A stretch of DNA of 64,000 nucleotides from Paramarasmius palmivorus (lineage: Eukaryota; Basidiomycota; Agaricomycetes; Agaricales; Marasmiaceae), in the NCBI GenBank assembly GCA_037176845.1, contig JAYKXP010000081.1, forward strand, positions 1 through 64,000, given 5' to 3'. Under the pieces are notes generated by a model. The model was given only the letters and a program-made list of their open reading frames with translations. It was not told the DNA's origin and ran no database searches. Both the position numbers and the translations under genes were made by a program. Positions 33,793 to 44,708 of the stretch are shown in pieces; position 1 is the first letter of the stretch, and every line of letters begins with the position of its first letter.

Positions 33793-35178
33793 ATGTCTTC
33801 CGATCCTTCTACGACAGCACCGAATTCTGTGACATACTACAGAGTAGGCTTCTGGAGCTTCATGTCCGTGGCTTCCTACATCGGTATCACAAAGCTTTGG
33901 GGCCGATACAGACGTACACGAGACGACAATGGAGAACGTCTGCAATCGCAGACTGAAGAGCTACGCGAAGCTCTACAACAGAAGGAATCCGACTTGGCAG
34001 AGCTACGCGAGGTTCTCGCGGTGGAGAGGGAAGAGGTGCAGAGCAGACAGGGTGCTCTGGACCGGGTTACGGAGGAGATTGAGCGCGTCAGACTGCAGTC
34101 GGAGAAGCAGCTAGCGGAGGCACGGGATCGAATTACGCGACTAGCTGAAGCCTTGCATACGCATGCGAATGAATTATCACTTGCGAAAGAGGAGACACGG
34201 AGACTGCGGTTGGAGAACGAGCAGCTGCAGTCAAATGTGACTCTTGTAGAACCTGACCGTATTGCGAGTACCGATGTCGTTAGGCTTGTAATTTCCCTTA
34301 ACGGGGGAATTTGCCAAACTGCTGAACTCGTGGCAAACGCGTTCAAGTCTAGATTCCAAGAGCTATCTGGAAGGCCACCTGAAGGGGAGTCGGACGAAAT
34401 CAGAGAGGCCGTGGAATATACGAGGGAGTTGCTAGGGGAAAGGATGACGGATATGCTCAGGAATGTTGATCACCGAGAGGACGATTCTCTTCTGCAAATC
34501 GCATTTCGGGCTTCCATGTGCGCGTATAGTGAATGGGTCATCACGTCTTGGGCGTATCGCACCAGAGACGAGGAACAACTCATTCAAGATGTCTATGACC
34601 GGCTGAGGGAAAGAGGTGCGCTGTGCGATTTTGACTCTTTGTCTGTGGATTGACCTGTCCGTCGTGTAGAGGAACAACCATTTTCGGCCCTATGGCGCAT
34701 TCTCACTCGGAGATATGCCCGACAAGCCTTTCGCAATGCTCCAGGAGCAGACCTGTCTGGATACTTTCTCGATGCATTCTCGAATGTCCTGGTACTGGCT
34801 GGGTTGTCCGAAGAAGAATCGCTGGATGCTCGTCTGAGACAGGAATTCGGCGGTCAGGTAGAAGGTGTCATCAACGTTGCTATCCAGCTCAACACTGCGA
34901 TTGGAGACAGCATCACTTCTTGTGAGCTTGTTCCGATAAATTGCGAAAGCGGTATTCCGTTTGAGAAGAATTCTATGAAGAATGCCTTCAATGGAGGTCC
35001 CGAAGAGCTGAGGGTGCCATGGACGGATGAAAGTGTTCTTTGCACGACCGAATTGGGACTTTTACAATCAGTCAAGGTGAATGGTCGGGCAGGGGAGTGG
35101 ACTCACAGGATGTTACTCAAACCAAAAGTCGTCCTACAGTCTGCATTCGAGACCGCATCCCCCGTCTCCGACACCTGA
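33793..35178 (+). CDS. Coiled-coil protein of Hsp70-linked family, copy 3 (CC3), membrane-anchored
   Basis: Two exons encode about 440 residues. I start at MSSDPSTTAPNSVTYYRVGF (ATG 33793, context cgaaaATG); an in-frame ATG at 33697 is less likely. Residues about 17-36 (VGFWSFMSVASYIGITKLW) form a membrane helix that CC1 and CC2 lack. A coiled coil follows at about 45-165 (QTEELREALQQKESDLAELR and more). The core is recognisable but more diverged: STDVVRLVISLNGGICQTAE aligns with ADLIRLVEALNGEIMQAA. Exon 2 starts after RERG at the family intron position and contains LWRILTRRYARQAF. It ends LCTTELGLLQ...LKPKVVLQSAF plus a short extension. Orientation is head to head with HspC. This copy could tether the system to a membrane (inference). 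Function is unknown. Confidence 0.8.
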
Positions 35179-37637
35179 CCTGTGTCACCAGCACATTAGG
35201 GATCAAAGTTGTGGTATGGAACGAATGTCGTTGCTCACCTTACATTTTCCTGTGCGTCTTTCCCATGTAATTTACATATGTCCGATAATTCGAAATGCAC
35301 GATACATGATTATGATCCCAATCCTTGATGATCCAACACAGAAGGCGAATACGCAAGTTCTTGCGGCCGATGATGGTTGGTCTGAGCTCCGTGGGCCCCT
35401 TCTTCAAACGATAGCCATTTTATCGACATGGATGATTCGGAGCTGATCATATAGCATTCGAAGGTCAGTCGAATGTGATGTATGTGATGGTGGTTGTAGT
35501 CCAAGAGCTCTGTAATAATTTTTCCGGATTTTCCCCCGATTTTCCCTCAATTTTTCCCTCGCGCGTTCGATGGGCGTTCGGCATCTTTTGATCATGATCA
35601 TGCACCATCAGATTCACCAGCAGTCTCAACTTCTGTCCAGTCGAAAATCGAATGGTGCAGTTCACTATTCGCTCTGTGTGAGTATTAAGAAAGTCTTTCT
35701 GGAAATGACAGATACTCAAATGGGAATCAGGTTGACCACTCGGACAACGAACAGCCGGAACCAGATTTAATGGGCGTGCACTACGCGTTGAGTCTGAGAT
35801 CGCGCAACATCGATACCTTTCCCATATCAAGGTCACTTCAAGGTTGCTAGTATCACGCTCACCGAGATGTACAAGTGGAATCAGTTGGGCGCGTAGTGAG
35901 TGTAGCCCATTCGCTATGAATGATTAATATACTGTGCTGCAGTCTCGATAGTCCGTGCTCTATCGATTAAGGTCTAAAGAAAATCGTGCTCTGAGACTGA
36001 AATAACAACTGAATCGCCCACACACGACCTTTGGTTGTCAGGGCATGACTGTGACCGAAAATGGTGTTTTTTTTTTTGCAGATTAGGCTTACTTGTTGAG
36101 CTCAGTAACCGTGCTTGCCGACTCGGAGAAGTGCTCGGCGTGAGTAGTCTATCCAGCGGAAATGAGTAGTAACTAAGTAAGTCTGCCACTCCCGTTCATC
36201 CATTCAAGTCTCTCAGAAATTAGTATCAGCTCCCGACCATATCAACGTACAGCCTGGATTGCCATTTTGGGCAATAACAATGTCTATCAAGGCAGCCCTT
36301 GATTTAGACGTCACTTATCCAAATTGTATCCAAAGTTCAACCTTCAACCTTCAAGAGCCAGTTGATTCCTGTTGATTCACATAGGTGCTTCATTCAATCT
36401 TACAAGTTACTTGTCCTCACTACCTGTCATTCTGTTGGACATTCTAATGAATCGAAAGATCACGCGCGAAAGGACCAGCATTGTCCTAAAGCCAAGGGTA
36501 AGAATCATGCGACACTTCAACGACATGATACATTGCGATCAACTGATTTTCTATTCGAGCATTTGCCTCATATCTAGAACGAGGATCGGTGGCCAAGGTG
36601 GACCATGCTATGTTCCTGATCGCTGTTCCTGGCTCGCGCCTCCAAAGGCCTGCAATCGTCCTCTTCATTGCTCTCCCTTGCTCTCCTCTGCGTTTTAGGA
36701 GTGTTTTGTGCTCCAGAGGTGTTTGGTATCATCAGATCTGGACACCCTCCAGGTTGCCATCATCCTATTCCTGTACTAAACGTGATAGTTCCCAGAACTC
36801 GGCTCGTCCACAAAGTATTACCTTTCCACCTTTAGTGCAAGTGTTTCACTATACTACACCTTACACTATGCTCACGTATGTCTCTTCAATTAAGTTTTTC
36901 TAATCCTGACTAACGATGCCGCTACGATTCCCCACTTTGAATTTCTCCGCTTATTGTAAGTACGCAGACGCAAATCAATACGCGCAGAGTTAACCTCGTC
37001 CTGCACAGCGTGATATCATTTATGACGCGAAGTCCGAATTTGCAATCGTTACCCGACGTGTCGGTATGTGAGCCGACGCTGAGTGAGGGTCTGATAACGA
37101 AAGTGGAAGGCACATTACTGTACACACAATGCGTGCAGGAGGAAGAGTATATTTTTTGTTGAGGGATTCAACTCGTTTGGTGCAACTTTTGCTATAGAAG
37201 AGCAAATAAGAAGGCAGCGTTCTAGTGCCCGATCGCATTTCTGAAGGGGGAAACGCTGGAGGAGGTGGGAAACCGTAAACGGAACTATTTTTCTCAGGAA
37301 CCTAAAGAATTGATTCCTCATTCCTGCCATCATCTGCCCAACCGAGGGTGTCAGGGCGCGACCGCCTTTAATACTCAACGAGCAGCCTACGTGGCTAGCT
37401 CAACATGCATTTCACCTCTGATTCCTTACCTCTCTACCGTGTCTCTTCAAAACGGCGGTTACGAGTTGATTTCGAGGAGACGAGGACGAAGGAACCGTTA
37501 TGGACAAGGATTGTCGCCAGTGCGTATTTTTTTCGTCGCACATGGTTCATTTTCTGACGATTTTTCTTTGGAACCTAGGTCTACAAAGAGCGTGGCAATT
37601 TGCTATCCATGCACCTACCGGTTCTCCCTCAGATGGT
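35179..37637. other. 2.4-kb stretch without a supported gene
   Basis: Open frames are short, overlap on all frames and show no domain. A run of 13 T lies near 36066. Close to the right end, GTGCGT...CCTAG (37518-37578) looks like an intron, so the last 150-350 bp may be the spliced 5' leader of the histidine kinase gene. An ATG at 37500 is in frame with it. Nothing else is supported. Confidence 0.4.
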
Positions 37638-40600
37638 ATGGGTGACGGCTCTGAGAGTACGAGTTCGACTGCTGCGTGGGTTGCTTCCCAGAAGCAGTTG
37701 ACGGCAGAGAAGGACGGAGACAACTGGAAGGTAGATGAAGTTGTTGTCACAGGCGAAGTGGACCACGTCGTGAAGATTGGAAGTGAACGCACAACGACTG
37801 GTAGTGCAGGAAGTCCTGGTCATTCAGACACGGATTCGATTCACGAGAGAAGGCATGGCAGTCCTAGTGGAAGTGGTGCCTATCGTCCTCCTAGCATCCG
37901 GACGAAGATTCTCGGAGTTTGGGATCATGTATACATGTTTTTCGACGCCAGCTTTGACGACAAGAACACCGAGTCTGATTTCAGAAAGCTCAACTGGTAC
38001 TCAACGAAATCATTGTGAGTTCGAGCTTGTTTCTGTGAAGAATTTACTGACTGAAGTGCATAGTGCATTGTGAGTATTCTTTGGCATTCGTTTTGGTCCG
38101 TGATAATCCTGACCCTGTGAATAACCAGCTATGGATCTCTCTGTACGTTAATTCCGACCGCTGTTTCCCGCTCTTCTCCAACCTTATTGGGTTAGATCTT
38201 ATATTGAACTGGATTTTCTACCTATGGTTGAATCGTGACAGCACAAGCAAATCGCTCTACGCCCAAGCTGTCTACGTGCGTCCGCTTTCATTTCTATCTT
38301 TCGCTTGTCCTAATTACGTCTCATGAAGTATGGTGGTCTTACACTCTTCACCGCACCGCTTCCCTTCCTCGTAGCCTTCGACTTTCCTCTCCGACATCCC
38401 AAGTTCTTCCAGGTGTGGTTCGCCGTCGCAGTTTGGTGGTGTGGTGTGACAGAAATCATTCAAATCAAACTTTGCAATTTCTTCGGGGCCGGAGGCAGGA
38501 GGAATTGTGATGGCAAAGACTTTTTGGCTATGCGTAGGTCGCTTCGACATAGCCTGAACATGACTTCTGACCAATCTTCTATTCAGTTTACTACATAACG
38601 GCCGTTCCAGCCCTTATGCTCTTCTTGATGTCACATAGATTCCCGACAGTGATCATGATGGTTCTCGTACTCATCCTTATCGGCGTGCTGATTATGCCTG
38701 ACCAAGCCATCTTCGCGAGGAATATGGTCAGCTACGCGCTATTCTCCATATTCTTGCTGGGTTTACACCACAATAAAGAAATGGTGAGATTTTACTATTT
38801 CTGTAGGGAGAGTCATCGCTGACGGTGCTCTGTAAAGGCTGATAGACGACTTTATCTCCTCAACAGCCAGCTCAAAGTCGCGTACAAGGCTCAGCAGAAG
38901 GCACAGATGGCCCAATCCAAGGCTAGTCAGGCCAAAAGGCGTTTTGCCAGTTACATTTTTCATGAAGTGAGGGTACCGCTCAATAACGCTGGTGAGTACC
39001 TCCTTTCGCAGATCAGCTGTTTCGATCGGTGGTTTTGTGTTTCGATCTATTCTCGTGTCTAGCCTCCAGGGTCTGGCCTGGCGTAATCTCCTCATCCAAA
39101 CTTCTTCCGAGTGGATTGTGCGTCGTGTTCTTCTCCACGTTCGTAGTGTACCCCTTCTTCATGTCTCTTCTCTTTATCGGTTCGTGAAAATTTGAGCTAA
39201 TATGTATCTCTCAGCTATCGCCTTCAATAACCTGGTCACTAACGATGCCTTCAAGAACTTCACGACCAACAGCGCGTTCTATAACCTGACTACAACTAGT
39301 GCATATCACCACATGACAGGCAATGAGAAGGCCTTCGCCAAAGAAGCCCCACATGCGGATGCCGAGGACGCTGTTGCTTTGCAAGTCAGTCTAACGCAGG
39401 TGCAACAAGTCTTGAATGACTCGTTAGATCTCGACAGTACGTCAAGCTCCTATCATTGACCCCACACATTTCCGACCATTCTCACACAGAAATGGATGCT
39501 GGCCACTTCGATATCAACCCTCGGCCGTTTCCACTCCACAGCGTCATGCGGTCAACGCTTGCACCACTGATAGTCACTGCCGTGAACAAAAACCTACAAC
39601 TCAAGCTCAATTTCGACCACCGCATTGACCAGCTTGTCTCACGGCTCAACTCGGGAGAGTCACAGCAGAAACAGGAAACCAATGGTCATGTTGAACAGGC
39701 GCCATTACCAAAAGCAGACAGTATAGACCTAGAAGGCGGCTATCCACCTACACCAGGTTTCCCACCGACACCCGGATCTATCCCAACGCCTTCCAGCTGG
39801 AGTGCACCTTTAGAGGCGAGAGACTACATTTCACATGTTTCTCGGACCACTGCGCCGCATTCGTCTTCCTCCCCAACGGCAGCTTTCACGTCCATATTTA
39901 AAAGCCACCAACGTGCCAAGTCAAGTGATCGCGTGTCAACAGGGTCGTTCTCACAAACAGCGACACCTGCTCCTCCTGATCTGTCCGCGTCCGGGTCCAC
40001 AGTGCGAGGTACCGATGAATTATGGGTTATTGGCGACGAAGTGAGGCTGAGGCAGATTCTAACTAATTTGGTGTCGAATGCCGTCAAGTTCACGCCGGCA
40101 GGTGCTGCTGAAGGTGTTACTGTGAGCACGGAACTGTTGACTGTGGTAGAAAGTGTCGTGAACGAGCAGGGTATACCACCGATGCTTGGCAGGAGGAAGA
40201 GCTCGAAGGAAAGCAAACATTCGGCCGAGGCTGGCCGTAGCGAGAAGGAAGCAAAGCTTGAGCAGAAGGCACCACAAGATATGGTCGTGTTCAGGATAGA
40301 GATCAATGATAGCGGGCCTGGGAGTGCGTATAACTCGTCATATACCCTGTTCATGTGTTAACATTCTCCGTAGTCAAACCGTCGGACTTGGTAGATTACC
40401 AGTTGTTCCATCCCTTTGCACAGGCAAGTATTCGCTATGTCTCAAACGATCATTGAACTCACGGAACACCAGACTAAAGTTGGCAAACTGAGTAAAAACA
40501 GTGCGTGCATAGCGTTTTCCTGCTAGTTGAATGTAACTTATGGCGTGTGGGAATAGGCTCTGGTCTCGGGCTGGCTATCGTTCGACAAATAGTAACCTTG

Positions 40601-41862
40601 AGCGGCGGAAAACTGGTCGGTCAAAGGCTTCCTCATACCTGATGGTCTCTAATATACCTTCAAAGGGCGTGAAATCAGCAAAAGGCAAGGGTGCAACGTT
40701 TTGGGTCGAGCTTTCTTACCCCATTGCACGAAAACAAAGTGTTCAGTTCGGTACCGATGCGAATTCGGTGCCTCCGCCGTCTAGCCCACCGAAAGCTGTA
40801 CCAGTCGACGAGACTGAGCGATGGCCTGTTGTAGCATTTGCGGATGATGTTAAACCGCCCATGTTAACGGGTGCGATAACTCCACAGTCCTTCCCGCTTC
40901 CAGCTATGTCTCTGCCACTCCCTCCTTTAGGGCCACAACATCGGTTATCTGGATCTACGCTTACCCCAGGCTCGACTGATCAGGCTACATACAGCAAACT
41001 TTTATCGAGCCCTTCGGAGGCCCCCGCTACGATAGATGAGGAGCCCCGCAACGCTACGATTCCGGCGGGGACCCCGCCGATAGAGCATCCACCCCCTCCC
41101 CAGTCACATTCATCAACATCGGGTACAACTCCTGATCGCGATCCTCCAAGCACGGTCGAGGCGAGCGATCTAGGCAATCTTCCCACGTCTACATCGCCTT
41201 CTAAAACAACCTTCCTCCACACTTTACAACATAAAACTACAGAGGAAAGCGGCGATACCGATACACAGGTACTGGCGTCGGAAAGGTCAAGCAGCATAAA
41301 AGCCAAAAAGAAAGCCACCATTTCATCGGATGACCAACGTCCACTATTGGCTCTCATTGTGGAAGACAACTTCATTACCCGTAATGTGATGACCCGGTAC
41401 CTGAAAGGCCGGGGGTGCATTGTACACACTGCTAGTGATGGTAAAGAGGCCTTAGACAGAGTTCTCTCGGAAGATGCACCGGAATACGATATCATTTCCA
41501 TGGATAACGATATGCCTCATATGACGGGAGAAGATGCAGTGCGAGAAATACGAAGGGCTGGAAAGGATGATCTCTTCATCATTGGTGAGTCTCCTCAGTA
41601 CTATCCTTTCGCAGCCGTACTGACGTATGTTCAAATTATAACAGGAGTTACCGGGAGTGCACTCAGTGAAGATCAGAGGAACTTTTTAGCTGCTGGCGTC
41701 AACCGCGTAGTTGCGAAACCCTTCAATCCTGTGTATGTTCTATCTGTCTGTGCGTTAGCTCACTGCTGACCGTCCTTTTCTTCCAGAGATTTTGATGAAA
41801 TTCTTGCTCAGAGGAAGAAAGTGCTCTCAAATCGTCAAGAGCATTCTCCAGACCATTCATGA
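37638..41862 (+). CDS. Hybrid sensor histidine kinase with six membrane helices
   Basis: The predicted protein is about 1,000 residues. The N-terminal 120 residues are disordered (MGDGSESTSSTAAWVASQKQ). About six membrane helices follow, for example LILNWIFYLWL, FTAPLPFLVAF and VWFAVAVWWCGVTEII. The phospho-acceptor H-box is ASYIFHEVRVPLNNA. The HATPase has N-box LRQILTNLVSNAVKFT, G1 INDSGPG, F-box LFHPFAQ and G2 SSGLGLAIVRQIV. A 200-residue Pro/Ser linker leads to a receiver domain with VEDN, acceptor Asp in DIISMDNDMPHMTG and VAKPF. It should autophosphorylate and pass phosphate to its own receiver, then through an HPt protein to the HOG-type pathway. It has no PAS/GAF/HAMP, so the membrane part may sense. 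Oddities are low-complexity inserts inside the HATPase, a GC donor at 40424 and very small exons at 38064-38069 and 38129-38142. Confidence 0.85.
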
Positions 41863-42238
41863 CGATCATGATCATCATTCTTCTCTGTAAATATAGGGCT
41901 CGGCTTTTGCTTTCCTTGGTTTTTCTGCATTGCTTTAGGTATTCACGGTTAATCGCGGGTGCAGATCTTCTGGATACACGAGCGTCATGGCTGTACCGTG
42001 TATGTACATTTGGGACTGACGGACACTTATACCCCCACATGTATATTATGCTGCTCACATGGATTGTTATCGCCACAGGAGACTACTCTCCGACTTCAGC
42101 TATATTCAGTGCGCACGTTCGTCAAAGCTGTTGTTGACAGATGGTTGGTTCATCGCTTTCTTGATGCTAAATGTCATTTCTACAGCTTCGTAAGCATATA
42201 AGTAAAGCGGCTGACAATAGGCTTAAACCCCAACTACC
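41863..42238. other. Intergenic between histidine kinase and GTPase
   Basis: This 376-bp gap holds the kinase 3' UTR and the GTPase promoter. No gene is seen. Confidence 0.5.
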
Positions 42239-44456
42239 ATGTCTAGCATCCGCTCTACCACATCCCTGTTTAACGCACCTCCGTCGCCAACCCATTCTCG
42301 CAACGATAGCATCGCCCTGGAACAAGAAACCCTGTCGGCAGCCGATGAAGTACTCCGACAGTGTCCCCGGTGCGTATGTGACAAACGTAACCAGCGAGCA
42401 TTAAATCCGACTCTTTTTCAGTTTCCGTATTTTAGTCTTGGGCAAATCAGGTGCTGGCAAGTCATCGCTGATTAACGCAACTTTCAACGTGGATTTGGCG
42501 GTGGGTATACATCTACACCCAACATACCTCAAGACTCTGACTGCTTTCGCAGACTGTCTCGCATGATATAGCAGGAGTGTCGGATATTAATCAAGAAATA
42601 ACATCAGAGCAAAACCCTCGCTTTGTTCTCCATGATTCTCAGGGTTTCGCGCAGTAACTACTCTCATACTTTCTGAAAAATAGAATGTCTACTTACTATT
42701 GCTGTACAGCGGGGAAACGGTGAATTTCAACACTGTCAAAGCTTTCATCGACGAAAGAAGTAGGAGCACACTTGAAATAAAAGATAGGTTGCATGCTATT
42801 TGGTAAGACTCTCACCTGCCTCGAAGTTCTTTCTAACGTCAATTTGGAAACCCCACAGGTTCTGCGTTGAGATTCCCACTGAGAACGGGGCTTTATTTGA
42901 GCGAGGGGATGAGGAAATTCTCAATCTTTCTTTGGGGAACGGTAAGTTGTATCAGGGTCTTTCGCATTCTCATTGTACTAATGAACAAATTAGTACCGAT
43001 CATCGTAGTCTTCACCAAGTACGATGGACTTATCAGTAAGCTTGAGAGAGAGACAGAGGACGACGATGAGCTGGACGATGAACAATTTGAAGCGGTGATT
43101 GACAGCCAGGCCGAGGAAGAATTTATGAGAACATGCGTGACCCCGCTGAGAGCCATGACTGAACACAGGAAATCTGGACCCATACCATTTATGCGAACGT
43201 CGATAAGTATGAGCTGCCCTTTGGATACATGATCATGCCAGATATTCACACCGTCACAGAAACACGATATAAGAATACCCTTCAGGACTTGGTTGGAGCT
43301 ACACGGGATAAAGTAGACCGAGCAGTATGGCTTACGTGGGCATTGGCTCAACGGGCCAATGCAGACTTGAAGATTGAAGCATCTATCGAGTAAGGCCATT
43401 TTCATCTCTGTGATCCACTGTTTTTCCTGATGTCTTTTCTTGAAGGATTGGCAGGAAAAGTGAGCCTGGCTTGACCATATCGTCGTCTAAGTCGACAACC
43501 AAGCTTCGGAACAGAATATTGGAGAGGTTTGGCCTCAAGTCTGCATTTTCCAGGAATGACGCTGGAAAAGTGTTTGGACGCTATACACGAGGAAATCATT
43601 ATGATTTGGAACTTTAATGACCCCAAAATGGTTCGCCAGTACATGCTTCACAGTTGGACCCGCAAAAGCTGATAGCGGGGTTCCGTAGCGTCTGAGCTCC
43701 TCTGACTTCAAGAAAGCTATATTTCAATTAGTCGATGAACTATCGGACAGACCTTCCACGCGAGTCAGAAAGATTTTGTGAGTATTACGCTGTCTCACTC
43801 AGACCCTTCACAATCATGCCGACTGCACGTGCAGGTCTATGACGGGCCTTGTTGGTATGGTTGGTGCAGCAGCTCCTGGACCGGCAGCTGTCATAACGAT
43901 TCCCATCGCTGGTGCAATTGTGCTCGCGCAATGGATTCACTTGGTCTATCAGGAAACGTAAGGACCATGTGTTTGCCAACTGTCCTGATACTCACTGCTA
44001 TTTACTAGACCCAGTGTTATTCGAATGTTGATGGCATACATCGTCGGTATGTCGGTCGTTTCGATTCATGCCAGTGAAGCGAAGATTGAGCCCCCTTCAG
44101 ACCTCACAATCATCATGCAAAGTCTTTTTTGGCTGACCCAGGCTCGTGGTATCGGGTATTCAATAACAAAACCCGATCTACGCTTGGCATTTGCGGCATA
44201 TGCGGACTGCGATGATGGAGAGTGTTCCAAAGTACACGCTGCCATCAAGGCGTTTGTCCCGTCTTCGGCGCTTTTCCGGATTTCGAGGAGGGATGAGGTC
44301 CTGAACAAGGTCGTAGATCTAATTCAAGCCTTTCGATTTACACCCAGCGAGAACTTCAAGAAGTACCAATCAAGTATCCCGATCTTAGACGACGATCAGG
44401 ATTTCTTCTTTGCCGATCCATTAGAATACATCGACAGCCACCAAACCCACGATTAA
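42239..44456 (+). CDS. P-loop GTPase with hydrophobic segment near the C-terminus
   Basis: About twelve exons encode about 500 residues. After a short disordered start (MSSIRSTTSLFNAPPSPTHS), the G domain has the P-loop LGKSGAGKSSLINATF, G3 DSQGFAHGE and G4 VFTKYDGL. It then has a helical region with EEEFMRTCVTPLRAMTE and IPFMRTSIKTRYKNTLQDLV. That last join uses the intron starting GTATGAGC at about 43211; reading through it gives a false frame break. YWRGLASSLHFPGMTLEKCL follows. A hydrophobic stretch (GLVGMVGAAAPGPAAVITIP, IAGAIVLAQW) may insert in a membrane. The C-terminal third ends EYIDSHQTHD. This matches the agaricomycete family of AIG1/IRG-like dynamin-type G proteins of unknown function. 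A 14-nt exon (43446-43459) is needed to keep frame. The gene is intact. Confidence 0.8.
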
Positions 44457-44708
44457 CTCAGAGTTTTAAATGTAATTTACAGAATTGCAGGAATGTATTG
44501 GTATGAGCTGGGGAAGCACGCAGGCGTCACCATAATGAACTAATAAAACATGCATGAACGAATGAATGGGAAGAGATTAAGGACAGTCCGTGAGTAAGTA
44601 GTCTACGATGCTGCGCAAGTCCCAGATGTGCATGATACTTGACAATCCGTGTGAGGCGAGGAAGTGACGATGGTTCCGGAGATGGGTGAGGTTAAAGAGA
44701 GGAAGGCA

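Noticed and set aside
43135..43330. Apparent frameshift in the GTPase gene (two open frames needed)
   Set aside because: An intron starting GTATGAGC at about 43211 and ending CACAG joins IPFMRTSI to KTRYKNTL in frame, so no frameshift is needed.
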